Part shown: in pieces, positions 36,591 to 45,409 of the stretch
Layout: each line of letters begins with the position of its first letter
Position numbering within the stretch: the stretch's first letter is position 1
Origin: a virus
DNA: 48,251 bases
Virus record (IMG/VR): IMGVR_UViG_3300022924_000006
Location: 1-48,251 of that record
Direction: 5' to 3' (one strand)
The notes under the pieces: model-generated
Databases searched by the model: none
The model's input: only the letters and a program-made list of their open reading frames with translations
What the model was told of the DNA's origin: nothing
Program-made: the position numbers and the translations under genes

Positions 36591-38300
36591 TTAGTTTATC
36601 AATGTTTCCTGCCCGCTGCCATAGGTTGCCGTTCCTCCCCCCGCTGTTACGGTGCGAATGCGAACGTAGTACCCCGCTGGCACGGCGCATTGCAGGTTAT
36701 AATAGGATGTTTCGTTTATACCAAGCGTGATTGCAACCGACAAGGTGCGAGTAATGCCCGCACTGTTTATCGTTGTCCACGTCGAGTTGTTGGGCGATAT
36801 TTCCAGAAACGCCGTCGCACTACTATTGAGATTGAGTAACGATATGGCCGTGGTGAGCGTAACGCTATACGATACCAAGGCTGCACGGGTTGCGGACGGC
36901 TGAAAGCCCGTGTTTAAGGCGCGCGTTGGCGTACTGAATGCCGGAGCGGGGATGGTGTAGGTGTTGCTGATAACCCCGCCTGTTATGGCAATCCCTGAGC
37001 CAGCCGTGTAGGTTGGTGCCGTATAGCTTGCAGGCTTCCACTTGCCCGTTGTGTCGCTGATGTTGAGTTTGCCTGACACGTCGGGGATGGTGGGCGTACC
37101 GGTCAGGTCAGCATAAGCCCCGGACGTTGCAACCGCCGCGAAAGAGGGCTTACCTGTAATGCTTGCCCAAGTCTGCGCAGGCACGGTAGTAAGGTATCCG
37201 GCACCATTGGTAAGCTGGTTTGTGTTGGTAGGGATAGTTGGCTTCCCTGTCAGGTCGTTGTATGCACCCGAGAATAGTACAGGCTGCCCGATAAGGTCGC
37301 CATATTGCCCTGTAGTGGCTACTGTGGCAAATGACGGTTTACCCGTTACTCCAGCCCATGAAATGCCGCTGATGTAACCCGCAGGATTGCTAATCGAATA
37401 GTATAGTCCATCGTTCTGCGTTTTGGTGCGATAGCCTGAAGCCGCAGCGCTCCATACTGGGTCTGATTCGCTGGTGAGGTATGCTCCCGCGGCCTGCTTC
37501 CCATTGATGCGGTTGCTGAGGCTGGTTGTATCTGTTACAGGCAAAGCGACGTTGTTCCCAGCGCTGATGTACAGTCGCCCATCCATCACGGACAAGGTCT
37601 GCAACTCATTAGTCACACTCCCATCCTGCTCATAGGTCAAATACGGCCCTTTAGGCTGATACAATGCCTCTGCCTCATCGAAGGCCAACCGCGCTGAAAT
37701 AGCCGCTTGTTGGGCAGCATTAGTGCTGTCTATGCGTGATATGGTCTGTTGTGCGCGCCATGCAGTCATCATGACGGCTGTATCTGCCATTACCCATGTT
37801 GTATCAGCAACGGGCGCTATAACAACGCCGCGTCCGGCTTCGAGCTTTGGCACTTCTTCCTTAGTTGCGAAGGTCTGCCCTGCGAACTCCGCAAACTGAA
37901 TCATTACGCTGTCAAGGTGTACGTTCTTCGCATACAAACCCATGTTGCTTTGCAGCTGGAACCGTGCATCAGCCTGCGCCTTGGTGTAGTGGTTGCCCGT
38001 GATTGCCGCTGTCCATGCCGCTAACAGGTCGCTGTTGACCTGCTGGTTCCATTTCGTGCCGTTGTGGATGTACACTACCCCGGCCTGCACTATTGCGCTA
38101 CCGGCCCGGTTAAGTGATGGATACGTTGATACCATCAGGTTGTTGGCCGTTGTGGTGTCGGTAGCAGGTAGCCAGAACAGCCTGCCTGTCCATGAGCCGC
38201 CCAAATCCTTGCGAACCGCGTTCGCTGCTGTGCCTACTGGTAAATTCTGCCCTGCTGCAATGGTTGGTATCAGCAGCAGGGCAAGGAGGAAGTGTTTCAT
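36591..38300 (-). CDS. Tail fibre protein with signal peptide
   Basis: The product is 569 aa. It begins MKHFLLALLLIPTIAAGQ, a typical Sec signal peptide, which is unusual for a virion protein. The middle has tandem tail-fibre repeats with TGKPSFATVATTGQYGDL, then DLTGKPTIP twice. The C-terminus (YNLQCAVPAGYYVRIRTVTAGGG) resembles fibre tips. It is likely a receptor-binding fibre; the signal could be a relic of host origin, a wrong start, or real export. Confidence 0.85.
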   Translation of the reverse strand: MKHFLLALLLIPTIAAGQNLPVGTAANAVRKDLGGSWTGRLFWLPATDTTTANNLMVSTYPSLNRAGSAIVQAGVVYIHNGTKWNQQVNSDLLAAWTAAITGNHYTKAQADARFQLQSNMGLYAKNVHLDSVMIQFAEFAGQTFATKEEVPKLEAGRGVVIAPVADTTWVMADTAVMMTAWRAQQTISRIDSTNAAQQAAISARLAFDEAEALYQPKGPYLTYEQDGSVTNELQTLSVMDGRLYISAGNNVALPVTDTTSLSNRINGKQAAGAYLTSESDPVWSAAASGYRTKTQNDGLYYSISNPAGYISGISWAGVTGKPSFATVATTGQYGDLIGQPVLFSGAYNDLTGKPTIPTNTNQLTNGAGYLTTVPAQTWASITGKPSFAAVATSGAYADLTGTPTIPDVSGKLNISDTTGKWKPASYTAPTYTAGSGIAITGGVISNTYTIPAPAFSTPTRALNTGFQPSATRAALVSYSVTLTTAISLLNLNSSATAFLEISPNNSTWTTINSAGITRTLSVAITLGINETSYYNLQCAVPAGYYVRIRTVTAGGGTATYGSGQETLIN

Positions 38301-38306
38301 TAATTG

Positions 38307-40637
38307 TTAAATACTAAGGTTGGTAAACTTAATCGCGTACATGGTTGCTGTCCCAGAGGTATTATCTAAGTAGAACATTGTCGTGTTAGGCGGGAATCCG
38401 GTGGTGTCAATAATGCCAGATGGGTTGCCCCCGGGAAGATCAAGATTGAATATTGGCGAGCCATTAGACAATGTAAGGCGAATGTTTGCACCGCTGCCAT
38501 AAACAAGGTCTGTTACTTCGTATTGCAATTGGTCTCCAGGTGTGAAAGCAAATGACCTTGATATATTGTTGAACGCGCCGCCTTTTATCATTCTTAGCTG
38601 GTCTTCCCCTGCTATATTGGCTATTTCTATAGTAGCACCACCATCAGAACTAGCTGTCCACCCTGTCAAACTATCCCACCGCTTATCAAAGATAACGGCA
38701 CCGGCTGGTGCGATTGCATCCAGCCCACGCTCATTATCAAACCGCACGCCGCCGCCAAAGTTCGTACCGGAAACGACCGCATAACCTATTTGAGTTGCAG
38801 AGCTATAAGTAGAATCTGTTATTGAGATGACCTGAGTTCCATTTTTGTAAATAGTATGCACATCTCCATCTACATTGACGCTGACAGTATTGTTGCCAAT
38901 GTTTCCAATGGCGTCTGAGTGGCTAGCTACCGGGCTACCGAACGAGCCGGATACCATTTTGTACAGGTTCATATTGCTGCCGTCAACCTCGAGATACCAA
39001 AGGTTGTTGCCATCAACTGCACGATATATAATACCAGCTCCGGCTCTGGTGTTGAGTATTACATCTACACTACGATAGTAATCAGACTCTCCGCAGTCTA
39101 CTAGCAGCCTTTGTGCCACGACAGACCCAGTGCTGCCTTCAGAAGAACACTTCAACCGCCCCATGCTGTCAATGCCCCAATCCCCTGAAAATGGATTGTA
39201 GGTAGCTGTATTTGGGGCAATCATTTTGCCTACCGAAGTATTGTTTGCAGGCCGATTGAAGCTGTCGTAGAACTTGTAGATAGAAGAGTCCGGCACGTCA
39301 TAGAAAACGTTTTGGCCTGACCCGCTAAGGACTTTAAGATTGATGTCGAAGTCTGCGGAGAATTCCCTCGCATAACCTATGGATGCCTTAATCGCAGCAC
39401 ACTTTACAACAGTAATGTCAGAAAGGCCAGTATTGTAATCAAAATCCTTTTCCCAACTGTAAAACTCTCCTGCTGGAAGGTGCTCTGTTCCCAATAACCC
39501 AATTGTCCCCACGGTGTTCCCATTAACCCGGAAATTAAACCTGTTACCTTCTAGTTTGACATTTGAATGGTACCAAGGGTGGTTACCTGCTGTCAACTCG
39601 ATCCCCCATACGCATCCATTTACTATAAGATCCTCTCCTACAAAATGCTCGTTGTGCTGGACGCCTATTTCAAATCCTTCAACTTTGCACCTGCGCAAGG
39701 CCACAACTGCTTTGTTGTTTATCCGAGGCATTATGATGCCGTATGTACCCGATGGGGTTAAAAGATTTGCCGGGATACTCTCACTCTGAACACCCATTTC
39801 ATATCCGGTCAGTGCTACAAGATGGTCGCCATTAATGCCAAGCATGGTTGAGGGTATTTCGTCGCCATCATCATCCTTTGTCCGCACCTCAATCATAAGT
39901 CTTTCAAATGCAACATAGGTATAATTGAACTCGCCGTATTGAGTGGCTATCCAAGGAGATCCAAAAACACAAGGCCTAGAACCAGTGCCTATGATTGTGG
40001 ATTTTATCTTATTAATCTTAGTGTTGCGTTCGGATTGTTGAGCGCTTACTATAACCTCAGACGCCCATTGTAAAAAGCCCTCCCCTTTATACTCTATACT
40101 TATCATTTCATCTCCCGATTCGCTGATAGGTATATAAATCTGGCAGTTTGGGTTACTCCCTTGGAACGCACTAAGATTGGTAAGTAACGGGCCTGCAACT
40201 TTCCAAAATCCCGAAGGCATAGGGAACCACACAGTGCCTCCACCAGCAGCAAAACAAGCGTTGGTTGCAGCCTGTATTGCAGCAGTATCGTCGGTTACCC
40301 CATCTCCTTTCGCGCCAAAACGAACGACATTATATACCTTAGGCATCCACCCCAGCAACATGAACAACCATTGCACCCATGACCACAAGAAGCTGAACCA
40401 CTGCAATATGGTATTTGTAGCCGTAAGAGGCGGGGTAGGCTCTGTTGTTGGCGGCGTAAGGTTAATTCCCGTAAGTGGAGTAGCACGCACACCCGCTTCA
40501 GTTACGCCGCCTGTGCTACTGCCCAAATCGGCAATATCTTGTGCAGTCACCTTCTTGGTTGCCCCCGCCTGATTTACGGCGAGCGTTTCGGTTCCGGTCA
40601 GGGCCGACGCGGCAGGCAGTTGGTCAAAATTTGGCAT
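38307..40637 (-). CDS. Tail spike with pectate-lyase-like beta-helix
   Basis: The product is 776 aa. An N-terminal particle-binding segment (PAASALTGTETLAVNQAGAT) and a Trp-rich hydrophobic stretch (ILQWFSFLWSWVQWLFMLLG) precede YNVVRFGAKGDGVTDDTAAI, the signature of pectate-lyase-3-like tail spikes, near residue 105. It is likely a polysaccharide depolymerase or binding protein; specific substrate unknown. A C-terminal beta-sandwich follows. Confidence 0.88.
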   Translation of the reverse strand: MPNFDQLPAASALTGTETLAVNQAGATKKVTAQDIADLGSSTGGVTEAGVRATPLTGINLTPPTTEPTPPLTATNTILQWFSFLWSWVQWLFMLLGWMPKVYNVVRFGAKGDGVTDDTAAIQAATNACFAAGGGTVWFPMPSGFWKVAGPLLTNLSAFQGSNPNCQIYIPISESGDEMISIEYKGEGFLQWASEVIVSAQQSERNTKINKIKSTIIGTGSRPCVFGSPWIATQYGEFNYTYVAFERLMIEVRTKDDDGDEIPSTMLGINGDHLVALTGYEMGVQSESIPANLLTPSGTYGIIMPRINNKAVVALRRCKVEGFEIGVQHNEHFVGEDLIVNGCVWGIELTAGNHPWYHSNVKLEGNRFNFRVNGNTVGTIGLLGTEHLPAGEFYSWEKDFDYNTGLSDITVVKCAAIKASIGYAREFSADFDINLKVLSGSGQNVFYDVPDSSIYKFYDSFNRPANNTSVGKMIAPNTATYNPFSGDWGIDSMGRLKCSSEGSTGSVVAQRLLVDCGESDYYRSVDVILNTRAGAGIIYRAVDGNNLWYLEVDGSNMNLYKMVSGSFGSPVASHSDAIGNIGNNTVSVNVDGDVHTIYKNGTQVISITDSTYSSATQIGYAVVSGTNFGGGVRFDNERGLDAIAPAGAVIFDKRWDSLTGWTASSDGGATIEIANIAGEDQLRMIKGGAFNNISRSFAFTPGDQLQYEVTDLVYGSGANIRLTLSNGSPIFNLDLPGGNPSGIIDTTGFPPNTTMFYLDNTSGTATMYAIKFTNLSI

Positions 40638-41128
40638 TATAGTATTGTTAGGTTTTCGCCGTTAATTGTTGTTATTAATTGTCCGTCAATCGTTACTAAA
40701 TACTGCTCTCCCGGCACCACCCCGAACGCCTCCCGGTGAAGATAGATGTTGCAGGCGTTCAGCGGATCTGCGAAGATCATTTTACCCAGAACGCTATCCA
40801 GTGAATAGCCCATATCTTCAGGGGAGTACGGCAGATTACCAACCCGCACCCCTGTTGCAATGTAGCCTATCAGCTCTGGTATGGTAAATTCTGTGGTGCC
40901 GTCCGGATAGGTGTAATCTGGTGTTCGTCCGTCAAGCAGTGTGGGCGCATCTCCAACGGCTATGACAAGCTCTTTGAGGCCTCCACCGCCACCAATCAAC
41001 GCGATAAGCTGTGTGAGCGTAATTGATGAAGTAATGCCATCTGCCGACTGAACCGGCAGCCGCATATCGTTAACCAGATTGATTACCGGTGGAAGCTGCT
41101 GTATTTCGATTATATCGTAATCTGGCAT
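40637..41128 (-). CDS. Tail fibre or spike adaptor protein
   Basis: The product is 163 aa. LPPVINLVNDMRLPVQSADGITSSITLTQLIALI near the start is similar to particle-binding segments of Bacteroidota phage fibre proteins. A Gly-rich hinge (GGGGG) follows. Start and stop share bases with neighbours. Likely links the tail tip to the spike. Confidence 0.65.
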   Translation of the reverse strand: MPDYDIIEIQQLPPVINLVNDMRLPVQSADGITSSITLTQLIALIGGGGGLKELVIAVGDAPTLLDGRTPDYTYPDGTTEFTIPELIGYIATGVRVGNLPYSPEDMGYSLDSVLGKMIFADPLNACNIYLHREAFGVVPGEQYLVTIDGQLITTINGENLTIL

Positions 41129-41508
41129 TATGATACTTTGATTAGTTGGTTCTTCTCCGTTGCAATGTAATAGTCATTCTCAGTACCCAATACGGCTACA
41201 ATCGGCTCCTTTATTAATATTTCACCCGTTTCTCTCCCGTCTGCATTCAGATACAGCAATTGTCCATCAACGAACGAAAATTGACCCGAAAAACCCCATT
41301 CGCTAACAAAGATAGTATTTAGGTACGTTATTAATCCGGCTACATTATCGAACTGCTGCCCTACATTGTAGGTTATCCCGTCGAATATCAAGGACACGAC
41401 AAAGAAGCTGCCAATCAGGTCTTCCCCACCTATGATAAGCAGGTATTGCGGCCCTGCACCAACTATCGTGGCGCATCCCCCGCATGATATGGCAAATTGC
41501 GGTTCCAT
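41128..41508 (-). CDS. Small tail-tip protein
   Basis: The product is 126 aa, beta-rich, with CGGCATIVGAGPQYLLIIGG. Function unknown; it lies between tail-tip and adaptor genes with one-base overlaps, so a baseplate or adaptor role is likely. Confidence 0.6.
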   Translation of the reverse strand: MEPQFAISCGGCATIVGAGPQYLLIIGGEDLIGSFFVVSLIFDGITYNVGQQFDNVAGLITYLNTIFVSEWGFSGQFSFVDGQLLYLNADGRETGEILIKEPIVAVLGTENDYYIATEKNQLIKVS

Positions 41509-43262
41509 TAGTCAGTATATACCGCCCATCCTGCGGAGATTAAGTATCCAACAGATGCAGATGTAGGCACATTAGGCGGCGCAGGCGGGGTTTGGTTCTC
41601 CATAACCCATGTGCCAGCGTGTGCGTAAGACGCATTGTCCGTGTATCCCACAGTGATTATCTCGAGCGCATCATCATCGAGAAGGTTGTCGGATATGTCC
41701 AGCAAGGTAAGGTTGGCGAACTGTGGCAATGGTGTTGCCCATGCGGTGCCGGTGAATGATTCAACATTGCTGCTTCTCATAATGAATTGGCTAAGCGTAT
41801 TGCCCGAGCCGTTCAGCACTTCAAGATTGAATGCGGGTATATCCTGATCCTGTATGCGAATCGACACCAGATTATTAGGCAGTGATGCAATAGAAGTCAG
41901 GCGGCTAAGTACAGCCTGTGTTCCGAAACGGAGCGTATTGAAGTTGTTGTTGTGGTAGAAGCGCACATCTGTTGCCGTACTGGCTGCAAGTCCGGTAATG
42001 GTCTTGCTCGTAAGCACCATCGGCGGGCCTTGCACATACTCAACAGTGCTGCCGTATGAAAGGACGTGTGAAGCGTCTAGGAAAGCGTATTGGTAGGTGG
42101 TTACCGCCGTGCCAGTGGTGATGGTAACTTCAGAATGCGAGGCAAAGTTTATGCCGGATGCGGAGTTAAACCCTTCTGCTGGCCCGTTGGCATAAATGAT
42201 ATCCCCTGCCTGAATACTGAAGGTGCCAGTGATGCCCATTACGGCATTCAGCGACGCAAGCAGCGCCGTTTCATCTGCCCCGGATAGTATTTCTACCGGT
42301 TGCATCGCCGTAAGCTCTACCGTGGTCACGCCATCGGTCATGCGTAGGGGCGACAATGCGTAGGGGTAAGATGCAGTCGAAGCAATAAACAGGTCGGCAG
42401 TTCCAGCCTCTGTCGTTTCGTCGGGGTTGGATTCATAGACCCGCAGCACGGCGGTTGATAGCGGTGTCGGGGTGCGTGTAGTGATGTCGAATGCCTCGCC
42501 ATTGGGCCGGACAACCTGCTTGCCGTTAACTGATGTGAACCGCAACAGGAAGATGTGGGCCAGAATATCAAGCAGCCACATCGGCACCCCTGGCTCACTG
42601 CTATATTTTGTTTTCGCCCCTATCCGCAACTCAAACACCCGTACAAGTTCGGCATGGAGCAGGTCGGTTCGGTTCTGCTGGTCAACATAAGTGTTGTCCG
42701 TGTATTCAACCCCTGTGTACTCAAATTCAGCCTCTACCCGGATCGAGAAGTTGGGCGAAAGTCCGAACAAGGTGTTATATTCGTTGCGGTCGTGGTTGTA
42801 CTCAATCAGCTTGGTATAATTCCACACTTCACGGGCAAAGAAAGGCTCCGAGATGTACAGTTTATCCACATTGGGCACGCTGTAATCAACCGTAATGAGG
42901 AAGCAGTATTTACCCTCCCCTAAATCATAGTCGGTCAGCCGCAGCTTATACTGGTACATTGCGCTGTCTGGTAGCACACCTTGCGAAGTGTCAAGGGCAA
43001 TATCCGCGACAACCTTAGCATTGCAATCTATCACCTCCAGTTTTACAGAGGTGACATTGCTGTTTGGCACAAGGAACTGGATGGTTATGTTGTCGGTAAG
43101 CTCCCATTTCTGATTGTACTTAACCTTTCGCTGCCACCATAGTTGCGACAATTCAAACCAATCTGCTCTGAACTGTTGCCCGTGATAAAGCGGATTTACA
43201 GCCGCGTTAAGCTCCACGAAAGGAACGGGGCAGGCATCAGCAGGGCGAAAGATAATAGCCAT
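41508..43262 (-). CDS. Tail tip / baseplate protein with leucine-rich C-terminus
   Basis: The product is 584 aa. The N-terminal 200 residues are a beta-rich tail domain (WFELSQLWWQRKVKYNQKW). Later regions are sandwich-like, and the C-terminal part has repeats such as NLVSIRIQDQDIPAFNLEVL and FANLTLLDISDNLLDDDALE that look like leucine-rich repeats, a possible binding module. It is joined to the next genes. Confidence 0.7.
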   Translation of the reverse strand: MAIIFRPADACPVPFVELNAAVNPLYHGQQFRADWFELSQLWWQRKVKYNQKWELTDNITIQFLVPNSNVTSVKLEVIDCNAKVVADIALDTSQGVLPDSAMYQYKLRLTDYDLGEGKYCFLITVDYSVPNVDKLYISEPFFAREVWNYTKLIEYNHDRNEYNTLFGLSPNFSIRVEAEFEYTGVEYTDNTYVDQQNRTDLLHAELVRVFELRIGAKTKYSSEPGVPMWLLDILAHIFLLRFTSVNGKQVVRPNGEAFDITTRTPTPLSTAVLRVYESNPDETTEAGTADLFIASTASYPYALSPLRMTDGVTTVELTAMQPVEILSGADETALLASLNAVMGITGTFSIQAGDIIYANGPAEGFNSASGINFASHSEVTITTGTAVTTYQYAFLDASHVLSYGSTVEYVQGPPMVLTSKTITGLAASTATDVRFYHNNNFNTLRFGTQAVLSRLTSIASLPNNLVSIRIQDQDIPAFNLEVLNGSGNTLSQFIMRSSNVESFTGTAWATPLPQFANLTLLDISDNLLDDDALEIITVGYTDNASYAHAGTWVMENQTPPAPPNVPTSASVGYLISAGWAVYTD

Positions 43263-45409
43263 TAGCGGTTAATCAGTTGGTTTGTGTCCGTCGTTGGGTG
43301 GGCAAGCAATATGCACTCATAGGTTTCATGTGTAGCGGGCCTTGTGCCTATATCCATTGGGAATCCCTTAAACGTCATTTCATCGCTTGTAAAGGTAAAG
43401 TACCCGTGTGGATTGACCGCCATTAATTCAAGCAGGTTTATTGGCGTTTTAGCCGTGAATTTAAACAGGATGGGCTTATAAAGCATCGGGCCAAGTTCGG
43501 CAGCAGGTATATCGGCATTCTCCGTAACCGTTCCGGCTCCTAAGTTTACCGACAATGCAGCATTCTTATCCGCTGTTTGGAATGTAAGTACGCCGCCTGG
43601 GACAAGGTGAAAAGCAGGCGCAATGCGCGGCCCATTGCGCCGTATATCCCGTGCAGGGGTCATGCTAAAATTGAACTTACTGGATGGCGAAAACACACCC
43701 GTTGCAGCGTTCTGTGATGCAGGACGATACAATGGATAGAATCCGTCTATCAGGAAATCCCCAATGTCGGCTAAGAATGTTTCATTATCCTGCCCGCTGT
43801 CGGTCGTTGTCTTCCCGGCAAGGTTCGCCATATGGAAGTCTATCCCGAGCGGGTCATACCGGTACGGGGAAGTCCAATCTCTGTCCTCGGACAGCGTGCC
43901 GTCCCCACTGTTGCGGGTCTGCCCTTGGTTGTACTCATCGCGCCCGTTCAGGCTATCGTAGTCCTGCGCTTGCCCACCGTTCTTCAGGTTGTTGAAAAAG
44001 GCTGATTCATACTCTGATATTTCAAGCCCGGATACTTCGCCCAATGAAGCAATCTCCACGTCCTGATACACCGCTGCAAGTGGCACTATGCTAAGTTGGT
44101 TGTTTAGCTGTGTCATTGCCAGCATCCCCGCATTGCAGATGTGCTTTGCGCAGTCGGCAATGGTGGTTTTAATCTTTGCCGCTGTTGCTGGCGCGGATCC
44201 ATCACCTAACCCACGCAACGCATCCCCGCATGTGGCAGCGATGTTAAAGAAGCGCATATCCCAGTTGCTATTCCGGTCTAGGAATGGGTTTGTAAGTATT
44301 GGCGAGCTGCCGACCGCAGCAGGGCTGATAGCTTCTGATACTACCTTTTGGAACAGCTGGAAGTACCGGTACGATGGGACTTGCCGCTGTGCCTGCCGAG
44401 AATCATAGGCAATTTTCAGGGATGGCGGGGATGTTGGCGTAATGGTGCCGTATATGAACGACGCGGGGCCGGATGGGCTACCGGCAAGGCGAGTCGTATA
44501 GTATAACTTGTCGCCAGCGTTCAGCGCAATGGTTATCTGGCCTATCGGGTGATAAGTCGTGCCAAGGTAAATGACCGAGTTATTTTCAGAAATAAGATTG
44601 TAAGAGGTAGATGTAGTATTGCCTGCATCTATGACAACGAAGCCTGATCGCAACAGTGCAAGCCCGTAGTTTATCCCCGGCAGCGAATTGGTAGTGAGCG
44701 TGAAATCATAGTCGATGACCACCGATGTAGCAACGGATGCCTTAAGGAACCAACGCGGATCATCAGGCGGGCCTGTGCCCTCAGTGTACTGCACGCCTTG
44801 TGTATTGTTGCCGTAGGTATCCAGTGTACTTACGATAAGCTGCGGCGTATGTGCCGTGTTCTCGTTGTCGCCAGAGGGGTTGCCAGTCATAAAGAAGCTG
44901 GCACTGTTCTTCAGGATAACGCCGTTGAATAGAACCTTGATAGCATCAGCATTAAGGAGAGGAATTTCAACAGGCGTGCGCTGTTTCGCCTTTAGCACCT
45001 CGGCAATGCCAGTGCCTAGCAATGTGGCGGCAACGCCATCACGGGTATCAACCGCCTTTGCAATGTCAATGTCGGCAGCATACCAAGGCTTGTATTGCCA
45101 GACGCTGCCAAGGTCGAATTCTTCGCGCAGATTGATAATCAGCCTTGCCTTGCCGCGTCGGCCGTAGGTGTATTTTACATAACGCAGGATATCCTTGGCA
45201 TCATGCACAGCCTCGTAAGGCGTGGTAGCAAAGCTGCCGATGCCGTGATATTCAGGGTCACGAATCCAGCTTATGGTTGTTTCTTCCCACCCTTTAAGGG
45301 CGAACTTTAGATAGTAGGGTTCAGGACGCTCATACACGGTGCCGTCAGGATGTAGGGCATACCATGTATTATCGTCCTTCTTAATCTCAAATTGGAATGT
45401 TGGCCCCAT
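43262..45409 (-). CDS. Distal tail / baseplate hub protein
   Basis: The product is 715 aa, the first gene after the tape measure, in the slot of distal tail or tail-lysin hub proteins. The N-terminus has FEIKKDDNTWYALHPDGTVYERP and WEETTISWIRDPEYHGIG. The centre and C-terminus are beta-rich. The ATG shares a base with the tape measure stop. No peptidase motif is seen. Confidence 0.75.
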   Translation of the reverse strand: MGPTFQFEIKKDDNTWYALHPDGTVYERPEPYYLKFALKGWEETTISWIRDPEYHGIGSFATTPYEAVHDAKDILRYVKYTYGRRGKARLIINLREEFDLGSVWQYKPWYAADIDIAKAVDTRDGVAATLLGTGIAEVLKAKQRTPVEIPLLNADAIKVLFNGVILKNSASFFMTGNPSGDNENTAHTPQLIVSTLDTYGNNTQGVQYTEGTGPPDDPRWFLKASVATSVVIDYDFTLTTNSLPGINYGLALLRSGFVVIDAGNTTSTSYNLISENNSVIYLGTTYHPIGQITIALNAGDKLYYTTRLAGSPSGPASFIYGTITPTSPPSLKIAYDSRQAQRQVPSYRYFQLFQKVVSEAISPAAVGSSPILTNPFLDRNSNWDMRFFNIAATCGDALRGLGDGSAPATAAKIKTTIADCAKHICNAGMLAMTQLNNQLSIVPLAAVYQDVEIASLGEVSGLEISEYESAFFNNLKNGGQAQDYDSLNGRDEYNQGQTRNSGDGTLSEDRDWTSPYRYDPLGIDFHMANLAGKTTTDSGQDNETFLADIGDFLIDGFYPLYRPASQNAATGVFSPSSKFNFSMTPARDIRRNGPRIAPAFHLVPGGVLTFQTADKNAALSVNLGAGTVTENADIPAAELGPMLYKPILFKFTAKTPINLLELMAVNPHGYFTFTSDEMTFKGFPMDIGTRPATHETYECILLAHPTTDTNQLINR

